In this document: positions 1-7,142 of the stretch, one piece after another
How the letters are laid out: each line of letters opens with the position of its first letter
How positions within the stretch are numbered: the stretch's first letter is position 1
Source: Campylobacter blaseri
Lineage (GTDB): Bacteria; Campylobacterota; Campylobacteria; Campylobacterales; Campylobacteraceae
DNA: 64,000 bases
NCBI RefSeq assembly: GCF_013201895.1
Contig: NZ_CP053841.1
Location: 868,001 to 932,000, forward strand
Direction of reading: 5' to 3'
Position numbers and translations under genes: made by a program
Notes under the pieces: generated by a model
What the model was told of the DNA's origin: nothing
The model's database searches: none
Seen by the model: the letters and a program-made list of their open reading frames with translations, nothing else

Positions 1-160
1 TGTTCATTTTACCTAAAAATGCTAAGTATCCAGCTGGTATCATGGCAACTTCGCTTGGAAAAGGAAAAAAAGAGCTTTCCAAAAACATCATAGCAAATAT
101 GCCAAAATATCCCCAAGTATCAACTAAATGTATAAAAAAATTAACAAAATTCTCAAGCAA
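1..160 (-). CDS. DedA-family membrane protein, N-terminal part (runs off left edge)
   Basis: The minus strand from 160 to the left edge reads open for 53 codons, beginning at a TTG start preceded by AAAGGG about six bases upstream. The peptide has an amphipathic start, then a hydrophobic re-entrant segment with an [10 protein letters not shown] core followed by IPAGYLAF, which is the N-terminal signature of DedA-type inner-membrane proteins (undecaprenyl-phosphate or lipid translocation and envelope homeostasis in characterised members). The 3' part lies outside the window. The Mu-like prophage inserted only 48 bases upstream of this start, so it has probably displaced the native promoter region. 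Family assignment is good; the exact function is not visible. Confidence 0.7.
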   Translation of the reverse strand, partial: MLENFVNFFIHLVDTWGYFGIFAMMFLESSFFPFPSEVAMIPAGYLAFLGKMN

Positions 161-202
161 ATCAGACCCTTTATGTAAAATAGTATTGTATTTAAAATTT
201 GT

Positions 203-207
203 AAATT
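203..207. repeat. Left copy of 5-bp target-site duplication (AAATT)
   Basis: AAATT directly precedes the left prophage end (TGTGATGGGG) and is repeated at 39566-39570 just after the right end. Mu-type transposition makes a 5-bp duplication, so this defines the insertion point. Confidence 0.9.
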
Positions 208-306
208 TGTGATGGGGTATTTAAAATGAGACTGATAAAAAAGAGCGAATTTTTTCAGCAAGTGCCTAAATATAGGTATTTTGTAGTTTAGTAGTCTCAC
301 TTTAAA
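208..306. promoter_or_regulatory. Prophage left end with transposase (MuA) binding sites
   Basis: Two copies of a 14-base motif are present: TTTAAAATGAGACT at 220-233 and its inverse AGTCTCACTTTAAA at 293-306. The same motif occurs at the right end, so these are the likely end-binding sites for the transposase. Assignment rests on repetition and position; binding is inferred. Confidence 0.75.
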
Positions 307-519
307 TGCAAGGTTTAAGTTTAGCAAAAAATCCCAAAACTAATAATTTTATCCCGTATGTCCTAAAATAGCTTAAAATAATAGCCTTTAAATGCCTTTT
401 AATCGGTGTTTAAACAATCCCGAATAGTAACCATTTAAAATAAAAATAAAGCGAATATATAGGCGATTCTATGCTTAAGGTTTGCAAAAAAATAAAGTAA
501 AATTTTAATGAAATTTATT

Positions 520-698
520 GATTAACGAACAAAATTTGCTTAAAATGTTCGTTAATCAATTCTTAATATTCGTTAATATCTTTAAAGTATCGCTAAAATG
601 GTTATTATGGATTAACGAATATGTAAAATTTATATTAAAAATAGTATGATAACTTAATTTTAAACTTAAACGGATTAACGAACATTTTTTATTCGTTA
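520..698. promoter_or_regulatory. Cluster of operator-like repeats (ATTAACGAA) between left end and repressor
   Basis: The motif ATTAACGAA or its inverse occurs six times: near 521, 547, 568, 610, 673 and (partly) 691. The first two form a dyad, GATTAACGAAC ... GTTCGTTAATC, around an AT-rich centre. In Mu the region near the left end holds repressor operators and the transpositional enhancer; this cluster may play that role for the repressor encoded next to it or for MuA's N-terminal domain. No gene is visible in 208-695. The role is inferred. Confidence 0.55.
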
Positions 699-1343
699 TT
701 TTTGAATTACTAAAACCTTTCTACCTATGATTTTAAAAAATATTTGCGAATCTTTTTGGTCGTAAATTTTAGGTTCATATTTTGGATTATCACTAATTAT
801 TGTTATCGTTCTGTCTAGGTTAAATTGAAGTCTTTTTATAATTACATTATCATCTAATAGTATTGCATAAATACCATCTATCTCTTCTTTCTTTGATATA
901 TCTATTATAACATGTGCTCCGTCTTGAATGGTTGGCTCCATGCTATCACCTTCTACTTGTATTATTTTAATTTTACTCTCATCTTGCGGTGTTTTAAAAA
1001 AAACTTTATCTAGTATATATTTGCCTATAACACTTACCTCAAATGGCATTAGTCCTTTTCCGGCACCAGCTTTAAGGTCTAAAACTTCTATCTCGTAATT
1101 ATTAGCATTTATATCTTTTTCAACCATTGATCCTATTCCTGTAAGTAGCCACCAGCCATTTATGTGGAATTTATCCACTATCTGAATAACTAAATCTATG
1201 GGTATATTTTTTGTTCGTCCAGCTTCAATGTCTGCTATTTTAGACCTATCGGTATTTAAGTGAATAGCAAATGCTTCTTGTGAATTTATTTTTAAATATT
1301 TTCGTAACTCTTTTAATCTCTCACCAGAGCCTATTTTTTTCAT
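696..1343 (-). CDS. LexA/CI-like phage repressor (HTH plus S24 peptidase)
   Basis: The 215-residue protein has an N-terminal helix-turn-helix (about residues 8-65) and a C-terminal S24 serine-peptidase domain with the catalytic Ser in EGDSMEPTI (Ser134) and Lys in VIIKRLQ (Lys170). A plausible autocleavage Ala-Gly lies in KAGAGKG (residues 91-97). It is transcribed leftward, divergent from the early transposition genes, and is the likely lysogeny repressor, inducible through RecA-stimulated self-cleavage as in CI/LexA relatives. It faces an operator-rich region on each side (520-698 and 1360-1411). Confidence 0.9.
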   Translation of the reverse strand: MKKIGSGERLKELRKYLKINSQEAFAIHLNTDRSKIADIEAGRTKNIPIDLVIQIVDKFHINGWWLLTGIGSMVEKDINANNYEIEVLDLKAGAGKGLMPFEVSVIGKYILDKVFFKTPQDESKIKIIQVEGDSMEPTIQDGAHVIIDISKKEEIDGIYAILLDDNVIIKRLQFNLDRTITIISDNPKYEPKIYDQKDSQIFFKIIGRKVLVIQK

Positions 1344-1359
1344 AAATTAAACCTTTTTT

Positions 1360-1411
1360 AAGAAAAATCCCACTATATTTTATTGACTTTGTGGAAAAAT
1401 CCCACTATAAT
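1360..1411 (+). promoter_or_regulatory. Early promoter with overlapping repressor operators
   Basis: TTGACT (1383-1388), a 17-base spacer and TATAAT (1406-1411) form a near-consensus sigma70 promoter reading into the transposition genes. The spacer contains GTGGAAAAATCCCAC, a near palindrome, and the 16-base block GAAAAATCCCACTATA is repeated just upstream near 1361. The repeat placed between -35 and -10 is what an operator would look like. Which protein binds, the S24 repressor or the Ner-like protein, cannot be decided from sequence. Confidence 0.75.
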
Positions 1412-1493
1412 ACATTTATAGTTTATTTTTTTATAAATAATGCTTGTTGTAATAATACAAAAATATTTTATAAAAAGAGATAAAAGGAAAAAG

Positions 1494-1685
1494 ATGCTTA
1501 CAGATTTAACTAAAAAAATCAAAAAAGATTATGGTTCTTTAAAATTCTTTTTAGAAAAAAATAATATTAATCGCAACACATATAATGTTGTTGTTCGTGG
1601 TTATGGAAGTAGTAAAAGAATAATTGATGTATTGATTAAACATAATTATATCGAAAGCGAAGAAGAGCTTAAAAGAACTAAGTGA
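1494..1685 (+). CDS. Small Ner-like early DNA-binding protein
   Basis: The ATG at 1494 follows AAAAGGAAAAAG and gives a 63-residue basic protein beginning MLTDLTKKIKKDYGSL, with a helix-rich region around KFFLEKNNINRNTYNVVVRG that resembles a compact helix-turn-helix. An upstream in-frame ATG at 1440 lacks a good ribosome site and would start close behind the -10 box. Position, first gene of the early operon directly before the transposase and divergent from the repressor, matches Mu ner, which represses early transcription. Its stop overlaps the transposase start (TGATG). Identity is by size and position only. Confidence 0.6.
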   Translation: MLTDLTKKIKKDYGSLKFFLEKNNINRNTYNVVVRGYGSSKRIIDVLIKHNYIESEEELKRTK

Positions 1686-3757
1686 TGTATTATCTCAGAA
1701 CAAGTGAAGCTTCTTTAATATTTAGTGTAACCCAAAGAACATTACAAAGTGCAGCACAACGAAATTCAACCAAATATCCATTTTTAAAAATTGAAGATGC
1801 TGGGGTTAGAGCTCGCGGTGGAGTTAAACTGCTTTTTGAAGTTAGCGAAGAGCGAGTTAAAAAAGCTATAGATAGTGGAAAAATAAAAAGCGATGTTAGT
1901 GTTTATATTTATGAGAATAAAGAGTTAAAAGAGCTTAAATTTAGTGAAATTTGTCAGATAAAGTCTTGGAGTTATAAGGGTCTAAAAGCTTGCAATGATA
2001 AAGGGCTGGGTAATTGTAGTGATGAGACTTTGGGTGGCAGGTTAGGCGATGTTTATTTAAATTCAAGCGATGAAGAGATAAAAGAAGCAAGAGAAAAAGC
2101 AGAACTACTTCAAAGATTTGAAATAGCTAAAAAAAGCAAAGTGCCATGTGATAAGTTTTGTGAGCTTGAAAAAATCAGCAGATCAAACCTTTTTAGATGG
2201 CAAAAAGCTTATAAAGAAAAAGGGATAAGGGGATTAATAGACAAAAGAGGCAAGAAAAAAGGTAGTTATAAGCTTGAGAGATGGATGGAAGAGTTCATTA
2301 TAAATAAATTTAGAGCTTATGGGGCTGGTATTTTAAACATAACTCAAATTTGGAAAGATTTGCATATAGAATATAGCAAAAAAAGTGGAGATTTTTCTAA
2401 ATTTGAGTTTTTACAAGGCAAGGTTAAGCCCTTGTTTGATATTGGGGTTATTACTAGATTTATAGACAATTACTATAAAAATAGACAAGTTGAGTATATG
2501 TTAGTGACTAAAGGCTTTGATAGAACTGTAGGCTCCTTAGAGCCTGCTCATGGAAATCAAGGCATATTAATCACAAGACGGAATGAGTGTTGGCAAATAG
2601 ATAGCTCACCACTTGATTTGATTGTGAGAAATGGCGAAGGTGGGCAGCATTTAAGACCTAATATCCTCTCAATTATAGATATATACTCTGGTAGATGTGT
2701 TGCAACATTGGCTGAAAGCTCAAATGCTTTAGCACTAACAAGGCTACTTTATAGAGCAATTAGTGAGCTTGGACTACCTGAGGCAATAAAGGGCGACAAC
2801 GGACGAGACTATGTTAGTGAAGAGTTCCAAAGACTGCTTGAAGGGATTGGGGTTAGTTATATAAGCTCACGAGCTTACCAAGGAAGAGATAAAGGCTTTG
2901 TTGAGAGGCATTTTAGAACAATTCAACAAAGCAAGATGGCAAATTTACCTGGATACATAGGCAGAAATGTTGCAATGCGTGAAAACATAGAACATCAAAC
3001 ACCTAAAAAAGAAAGACATGCAAAAGATGAGTTTGGGCATACCATAAAAACTCATCAAGAGCTACTTTTAACCTATGAAGAGATGAAAAAAATCTTTGAA
3101 GTTGCAGTTTATGAGTGGGATATGACAGCCATTAAGAGAGGAAAAATAGCACCAATTACAAAGTGGAATGGTGATAATACACCGCTTAAACATATAAGTT
3201 ATGAAAATTTTATTTTATATGCAGGTAGTAAAGGACTTAGAAAAGTTACTAAAAAAGGCATTGTGATTGATGGTATTAGATACTCATCAAATGAGCTCCC
3301 ATATGGTGAAGAAGTAAGAGTTAGCGTTAATATCGATAATGTGAGCGAGGCTTTTGTTTTTAGTATGGATGGCGATTTTATATGTAAAGCAGTTGATAGC
3401 GAAATAAGAGCATTAAATGCTGAAGACTTTAGCACTATAACTAAGAGATTTAACAAAAACTTAAGAGAGCTAAGACGAGCTATCAAAAATGCAAAACTTA
3501 GTGAGTTTAGTAAGCTTAATATTGACTATGATTTGGCTGAGACTAAAAAGGCTCATATGGAAGCATTGAAAAAAGAACCAAGAGAGCTTATAAATACTAA
3601 TAGCACAAGTGCTGTGTTTGAAAAGATAAAAAAACAAGAAGAGGTGGCAAAAATTAAAAAAGCTTCGTTTGATTATGAAAAATATGAAGCACCAAAAATT
3701 AAAAAGTCAAAAATTAAACCTGTTGATGAGCTAATAGAAGAGATGAAAGCTGTTTAA
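1685..3757 (+). CDS. MuA-like DDE transposase
   Basis: A 690-residue protein (ATG at 1685; a GTG at 1682 is also in frame). The N-terminal part (about 1-65) looks like the Mu-type winged DNA-binding domain that contacts the enhancer. Residues about 145-210 hold a second HTH (SKVPCDKFCELEKISRSNL). The RNase H-fold core contains the acidic triad in CWQIDSSPLD, IKGDNGRDY and DKGFVERHF (about Asp306, Asp371, Glu407). A C-terminal Mu-transposase region and a basic tail, which in Mu contacts MuB and ClpX, follow. It catalyses strand transfer of the prophage ends and creates the 5-bp duplications seen here. Confidence 0.97.
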   Translation: MYYLRTSEASLIFSVTQRTLQSAAQRNSTKYPFLKIEDAGVRARGGVKLLFEVSEERVKKAIDSGKIKSDVSVYIYENKELKELKFSEICQIKSWSYKGLKACNDKGLGNCSDETLGGRLGDVYLNSSDEEIKEAREKAELLQRFEIAKKSKVPCDKFCELEKISRSNLFRWQKAYKEKGIRGLIDKRGKKKGSYKLERWMEEFIINKFRAYGAGILNITQIWKDLHIEYSKKSGDFSKFEFLQGKVKPLFDIGVITRFIDNYYKNRQVEYMLVTKGFDRTVGSLEPAHGNQGILITRRNECWQIDSSPLDLIVRNGEGGQHLRPNILSIIDIYSGRCVATLAESSNALALTRLLYRAISELGLPEAIKGDNGRDYVSEEFQRLLEGIGVSYISSRAYQGRDKGFVERHFRTIQQSKMANLPGYIGRNVAMRENIEHQTPKKERHAKDEFGHTIKTHQELLLTYEEMKKIFEVAVYEWDMTAIKRGKIAPITKWNGDNTPLKHISYENFILYAGSKGLRKVTKKGIVIDGIRYSSNELPYGEEVRVSVNIDNVSEAFVFSMDGDFICKAVDSEIRALNAEDFSTITKRFNKNLRELRRAIKNAKLSEFSKLNIDYDLAETKKAHMEALKKEPRELINTNSTSAVFEKIKKQEEVAKIKKASFDYEKYEAPKIKKSKIKPVDELIEEMKAV

Positions 3758-3805
3758 TTAATGGCTTATTAAAGAGTTTATAAAAGCTTTTTAATAAATC
3801 ATTAA
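3758..3805 (+). promoter_or_regulatory. Hairpin between muA-like and muB-like genes
   Basis: TTAATG-GC-TTATTAAA (3758-3773) pairs with TTTAATAA-AT-CATTAA (3790-3805), a 14-bp stem with one 2x2 internal mismatch, ending just before the Shine-Dalgarno of the next gene. It has no T tract, so an mRNA-stability or translational element is as likely as a terminator. Confidence 0.4.
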
Positions 3806-3818
3806 AGAAAGGAAAAAG

Positions 3819-4727
3819 ATGGAAGATTTAAGAAAACAAATTGATGAGTTTATCTCTAAAAATGGAATTAGTCGCAATGTATTTGCCAAAAATATTGACA
3901 TAAATCCAAGTTATCTAGCAGGATATATGAAAGAAGGCAAGAGCTTCAAATATAGCGACAAAGTTGAAGCACTTGCAAAAAAATATCTTGACAATTATAC
4001 ACCTAGAAAAGAAATAAGTCAAGATGAGTTGCCTTTCATAGCTACAAAAGATGCTAAAGCTATAAATGCTGTTATTAGCTGGGTAGCACAAGATAGAGAT
4101 ATGGGTGTTGTTATAGGAGAGGCTGGAACTGGTAAAAGCCGAGCTGTAAAAGAGTATGCAAGTAATCATCCTGAGGTTGTATTGATAGAGGCAACTATAA
4201 GCACAAGTGCTAGGGTGCTTTTTAAAATACTAAGCGATAAATTTAATGTAGGAGCTAGTAAAAGCATAGATGAGACAATAAGAGCTGTTGCAAATGAGCT
4301 TAAAAAGGTTCAAAAGATGATAATCATAGATGAGGCTGAACATTTGCCCTATAGGGCATTAGAGGGCATCAGAAGAATGTATGACTTTTCGGGGTCTCCT
4401 GTTGTTTTAGTTGGGACTAAAAAGCTTTTAATGAACTTAACAGGTGGCAAGAAAAATAATCTTGAATATGAACAATTAAGTTCAAGAATCGGCTCAAAAT
4501 GGAACTTAGAAGGGCTTGTGAATGCTAAAGGTGATAAAGATTTAGTAGAAGTTTGCAAACATTTCGGAGTAGTTGATAAAAACGATGTGGATCTTGTTAA
4601 GTCTTTAACTAGAGGTAACTTTAGAAAAACAGAAAAGCTACTTAAGAGAGCTCTTAGAATAGCGGTTTTAAATGAGTGTGAAATAAATGATGAGTGTATA
4701 AAAGAAGCAACTAAGATGTTGTTGTAA
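3819..4727 (+). CDS. MuB-like AAA+ ATPase, target-DNA activator
   Basis: The 302-residue protein has an N-terminal HTH (about residues 5-60), then an AAA+ ATPase domain with Walker A GEAGTGKSR (about 102-110) and Walker B KMIIIDEAEHL (about 169-179). In Mu, MuB binds target DNA in ATP-dependent filaments, delivers it to MuA and provides target immunity. It sits directly downstream of the transposase with a strong AAAGAAAGG ribosome site. The C-terminal region (LTRGNFRKTEKLLKRAL) matches the small helical domain of this family. Confidence 0.95.
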   Translation: MEDLRKQIDEFISKNGISRNVFAKNIDINPSYLAGYMKEGKSFKYSDKVEALAKKYLDNYTPRKEISQDELPFIATKDAKAINAVISWVAQDRDMGVVIGEAGTGKSRAVKEYASNHPEVVLIEATISTSARVLFKILSDKFNVGASKSIDETIRAVANELKKVQKMIIIDEAEHLPYRALEGIRRMYDFSGSPVVLVGTKKLLMNLTGGKKNNLEYEQLSSRIGSKWNLEGLVNAKGDKDLVEVCKHFGVVDKNDVDLVKSLTRGNFRKTEKLLKRALRIAVLNECEINDECIKEATKMLL

Positions 4728-4737
4728 GGGGTCTGAG

Positions 4738-4917
4738 ATGAGTTATAACGAGATAGCAAGAGAGTTGAATTTAAGTGTAAATAAAGTTATAGAGATAGAG
4801 TTTGTTGCGCTTAGGAAAATGCAAGCTATCTTAGCTAAAAACAAAGAGTTAAGAGAGGGGTTGCAAGAGTTGCTAGCGTGGCTAGATGATGGTTATATAC
4901 AAGGAGTTTTGAGATGA
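4738..4917 (+). CDS. 59-residue early phage protein, HTH-like
   Basis: The ATG at 4738 follows GGGGTCTGAG and opens a 59-codon frame starting MSYNEIARELNLSVNKVIEIE, which reads like the HTH of small sigma-region-4-like or transposase-type regulators; the rest is a helical, leucine-rich segment. Its stop overlaps the next start (ATGA at 4914-4917), indicating coupled translation within the early operon. No specific function is recognised. Confidence 0.6.
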   Translation: MSYNEIARELNLSVNKVIEIEFVALRKMQAILAKNKELREGLQELLAWLDDGYIQGVLR

Positions 4918-5126
4918 GAAAATTTAGCGAAATTTATGATTTTAAAAGAAAAATGGCGGATATGGGGTTTTGCGTGAGATTTAAAAAAAGTGGTGTTAGT
5001 GGGATTAGAGAACGAAGCTTAATAAATGGTGCAAATGGCTTTTATTCAAAGGCTTTTTATGCTGTTGTGGGTGAGTATATAGTCTTAAAAGATAGTTGCA
5101 AAATTGTGGATTTTGTAAGGGGTTAG
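4914..5126 (+). CDS. Hypothetical early phage protein (70 aa)
   Basis: It is coupled by an ATGA overlap to the upstream 59-residue gene. The protein is basic, begins MRKFSEIYDFKRKMADMG and has no recognisable motif or membrane segment. It lies in the early block with consistent spacing and codon use; I do not recognise its family. Confidence 0.55.
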   Translation: MRKFSEIYDFKRKMADMGFCVRFKKSGVSGIRERSLINGANGFYSKAFYAVVGEYIVLKDSCKIVDFVRG

Positions 5127-5128
5127 AG

Positions 5129-5515
5129 ATGAGAGAGATTAAATTTAAAGTATTAAACAAGATAACAGGAGAGATTTTACCTGTTGCAAATATAGATTTT
5201 AAATTAAAAATAGTAACAGTGGGTGGTATTGCGGATGGAGTATTAGGAAAAATTGAGTTTTATTCTGAATGGAAATTTAAAAATGTTGAACTTATGGAAT
5301 ATACGGGAGTAAAAGACGCAAATGGTGTAGAAATTTATGAAGGTGATATTTTAAAAACAGATGATGGATATCTTGCAAAAGTAGATTTTTATGATGGAGA
5401 ATTTAAGGCAATTGAAGATGATGTTAGTCTAAATTTAGCAGATTATGCAATTAGTAGCAGTGTTGTTGGAAATATTTACGAAAATCCTGAACTACTAAAT
5501 TTAAAAAGCAATTAA
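5129..5515 (+). CDS. YopX-family phage protein
   Basis: The start at 5129 (ATG after GGGGTTAGAG) gives 128 residues; an upstream in-frame ATG at 5096 lies inside the previous gene and is less likely. The N-terminus MREIKFKVLNKITGEI, the central LMEYTGVKDANGVEIYEGDIL and the C-terminal VVGNIYENPELL are hallmark blocks of the YopX domain common in phages of Firmicutes and Campylobacterota. The domain's function is unknown. It is part of the early operon. Confidence 0.85.
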   Translation: MREIKFKVLNKITGEILPVANIDFKLKIVTVGGIADGVLGKIEFYSEWKFKNVELMEYTGVKDANGVEIYEGDILKTDDGYLAKVDFYDGEFKAIEDDVSLNLADYAISSSVVGNIYENPELLNLKSN

Positions 5516-5524
5516 AGTTTATCA

Positions 5525-5548
5525 AAGCCATTTTTAAAAAGATGGCTT
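5525..5548 (+). terminator. Small hairpin after YopX-like gene
   Basis: AAGCCAT (5525-5531) pairs with ATGGCTT (5542-5548) around a T/A-rich loop ten bases downstream of the YopX-like stop. No clear T run follows, so it may act as a weak terminator or mRNA 3' end. Confidence 0.35.
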
Positions 5549-5573
5549 GAATAAGTTTTAAGAAAGGAGAGAG

Positions 5574-5761
5574 ATGAAAAAACAACATTGTTGGCTGGAC
5601 TACTTGCAGCAGTTTTTTTAAGTGTTGGAGAATTTTGTGGGTTGCAAGAAAATGTGCAAACAAGAACTCGTAAGTTTAAACATACTTTATTCCATACAAC
5701 AAAAGGAAAAAGAGCAAAAAGTTTAAAAATAAGGGCTAATAGAAGAAAGGTAAGAAAATGA
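5574..5761 (+). pseudogene. Small protein gene frameshifted at an oligo-A tract
   Basis: A strong ribosome site (AAAGGAGAGAG) precedes ATG at 5574, but the frame closes after 15 codons. With one more A in the A6 run that follows the ATG, the frame reads MKKTTLLAGLLAAVFLSVGE, a hydrophobic or signal-like start, then a basic tail (KGKRAKSLKIRANRRKVRK) ending at TGA 5759-5761, which overlaps the next ATG in the usual ATGA manner. The retained coupling and intact second frame argue that it is a recent single-base loss, a phase-variable tract or a sequencing error, not random noise. Confidence 0.5.
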
Positions 5762-6102
5762 GTAGAGTTTCAAAATTAGTATTTGTAAGCACTCCATATG
5801 CTTCAATTGATTGTAGAGATAGAGACAGAAATTACTATGCAAAGCAACTTGCCCTAGAAGCATGCAGACAAGTTAGGCTTAATGGATATGAGCCAATAAG
5901 TCCAGTTCTTGCTTGGATGGACATATATAGCGAAATGGAGCGAGAAAAAGTAATGGATATGTGTTATGAGCTACTTAGTATGTGTAGTTACTACTACTAT
6001 CATAACTGCAAATGGGCTAAAAGTAGCAAAGGTATGGCGCAAGAGCGGGTGTGGGCTAGAGAGCTTGGAATTACTGAGCTTAAATTTAGTCTGTTTGAGT
6101 GA
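5758..6102 (+). CDS. DUF4406/deoxyribosyltransferase-like protein
   Basis: The 114-residue protein starts SKLVFVSTPYAS and contains NYYAKQLALEACRQVRLNGYEPISPVLAW, then a late KSSKGMAQERVWARELG segment. This order (beta strand with S/T-P-Y, helix, GYEPISP, then G-M-xx-E-xxxA) is that of the Rossmann-like nucleoside 2-deoxyribosyltransferase superfamily often found in phages as DUF4406 or related. The predicted role is nucleotide or nucleobase metabolism. A second, divergent relative lies at 7545-7871. It overlaps the frameshifted upstream ORF by ATGA. Confidence 0.65.
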   Translation: MSRVSKLVFVSTPYASIDCRDRDRNYYAKQLALEACRQVRLNGYEPISPVLAWMDIYSEMEREKVMDMCYELLSMCSYYYYHNCKWAKSSKGMAQERVWARELGITELKFSLFE

Positions 6103-6114
6103 TGATAAGGCGAT

Positions 6115-6212
6115 GTTATAAGCTTTTCGTTCAACAAGAGTTATCCACAAATGAAGCCGAAATTAAAAATTTCGTTCATTTGGGATAAATTGTTTCACTC
6201 TAAGTTTATAAC
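6115..6212 (+). repeat. Hairpin repeat element, variant A, full copy
   Basis: The element runs from GTTATAAGCTTTTCGTTC to CTAAGTTTATAAC (98 bp). Its arms pair: AACAAGAGTTATCCACAAATGAA with TTCATTTGGGATAAATTGTT read inversely, with inner stem CGAAATT/AATTTCG and loop AAA. It contains TTATCCACA at 6141-6149. Compared with the majority type it has A/T in place of G/C at a paired position, a compensatory change. It lies 62 bases before the Gam start and in the same direction. Confidence 0.85.
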
Positions 6213-6273
6213 AAAAGATGGGATGAATTGTTTTGTTTAAAAGTTTTTAACCAAAAGAGAAAAAGGAGAAAAA

Positions 6274-6765
6274 ATGGCAAAGATAGAGAGTTTTAGCGAT
6301 ATAGATTTAGCATTAAAAAAGATATGTGAGCTTAGTGTTGGCATTGAAAAAATCAATGGTGAGGTAACTCTTGAGTGTAACCGCATAAAAGAGTTAAGGA
6401 AAAATGAGATAGAAAGGCTTGATAATGAAAAGAAATTTTTAGAGCAACAAATAACTCTTTTTTGTGAAGATAACAAACACGAATTTGCTGATAAAAGAAG
6501 CAAAGAGTTTACCTTTGGAGAGATAGGCTATAGAGTATCAAAAAGTGTATCAATTCCAAGAGTAAAAACAAAAGTTGTATCACTTTTAAATGCTATAAAA
6601 GCGTATGGACTTGGTAAAGAGTGCATAACATACGAAGAAAAACCAAACAAAGAGGCTTTGGCTGAGCTTGATGATAAAGATTTGGCAAAACTTGGACTTA
6701 AAAGAATTATAAAAGATAATTTTCGCATAGTTCCAAAAATAGAGAGTTTAGAGTTAGTAAAATGA
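6274..6765 (+). CDS. Mu Gam-like host-nuclease inhibitor
   Basis: The 163-residue protein begins MAKIESFSDIDLALKKICEL and has a long coiled coil (about residues 15-65: IEKINGEVTLECNRIKELRK...), then a compact C-terminal region FTFGEIGYRVSKSVSIPRVKTK. This is the layout of Mu Gam, a bacterial Ku-like dimer that binds linear double-stranded ends and shields them from host exonucleases. It is preceded by a hairpin repeat and a strong AAAAAGGAG ribosome site, and overlaps the next gene by ATGA. Confidence 0.9.
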   Translation: MAKIESFSDIDLALKKICELSVGIEKINGEVTLECNRIKELRKNEIERLDNEKKFLEQQITLFCEDNKHEFADKRSKEFTFGEIGYRVSKSVSIPRVKTKVVSLLNAIKAYGLGKECITYEEKPNKEALAELDDKDLAKLGLKRIIKDNFRIVPKIESLELVK

Positions 6766-6920
6766 CAAAAGATGAGATTTTAACAAAAAATCAAAGCAAA
6801 AGAACAAGATGTATAGTTTATACAAGAGTTATGGGTTATCACAGACCAGTTGAAAGCTTTAATGTGGGCAAAAAAGGTGAACATAAAGAAAGGGTAAAAT
6901 TTATAAAAATAAGGGCTTAA
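6762..6920 (+). CDS. Stand-alone NrdD C-terminal glycyl-radical-like mini-protein
   Basis: The ATG at 6762 overlaps the Gam stop (ATGA) and gives 52 residues. RVMGYHRPVESFNVGKKGEH followed by KERVKF matches the C-terminal end of class III anaerobic ribonucleotide reductase (E. coli NrdD has a TCGY glycyl site followed by RPFNAGKQEEVKRRVKH). Gly25 would be the radical site. The zinc-binding cysteines that precede this loop in NrdD are absent apart from Cys17. It could act as a replaceable glycyl-radical subunit, as YfiD does for pyruvate formate-lyase, or be a remnant or decoy. The family match is strong; the function is inferred. Confidence 0.75.
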   Translation: MTKDEILTKNQSKRTRCIVYTRVMGYHRPVESFNVGKKGEHKERVKFIKIRA

Positions 6921-6928
6921 ATGCCCTT
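6911..6928 (+). terminator. Hairpin at the end of the NrdD-like gene
   Basis: AAGGGC (6911-6916) pairs with GCCCTT (6923-6928) around the stop codon, followed by TAAAGTC. It is a short, GC-rich stem for this genome but lacks a T run, so termination is tentative. Confidence 0.4.
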
Positions 6929-6954
6929 TAAAGTCTATTTAAATGGGGTTTAAA

Positions 6955-7052
6955 TTATAAGTTTTTTAGTTCAACAAGAGTTATCCACAAATGAAGCCGA
7001 AATTTTTAATTTCGTTCATTTGGGATAAATTGTTTCACTAAAAAGTTTATAA
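6955..7052 (+). repeat. Hairpin repeat element, variant A, full copy
   Basis: It runs from TTATAAGTTTTTTAGTTC to CACTAAAAAGTTTATAA (98 bp). Inner stem CGAAATT/AATTTCG with loop TTT, and stem AAATGAA/TTCATTT, as in the copy at 6115. The outer arm reads TTTTTAGT against ACTAAAAA, an improved pairing compared with other copies. TTATCCACA is at 6981-6989. It lies 22 bases before a small ORF, in the same direction. Confidence 0.85.
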
Positions 7053-7073
7053 AACAATAAAAAAGGAGAAAAA

Positions 7074-7142
7074 ATGGAAAGTATGTTAATACTTGCTTTA
7101 ATGTTTCTTGTGATTTTTAGTGGAAGCGAGTATCTGTTTTGA
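7074..7142 (+). CDS. 22-residue hydrophobic leader-type peptide
   Basis: A strong AAAAAGGAGAAAA ribosome site precedes ATG 7074; the frame encodes MESMLILALMFLVIFSGSEYLF, one membrane-spanning stretch. The stop TGA (7140-7142) overlaps the TTG start of the next gene, so its translation may simply serve coupling. Too short for a family assignment. Confidence 0.5.
   Translation: MESMLILALMFLVIFSGSEYLF

Noticed and set aside
3199-3486. Long minus-strand frames inside the transposase and other large genes
   Set aside because: They are shadows of well-supported genes, lacking ribosome sites and family motifs.
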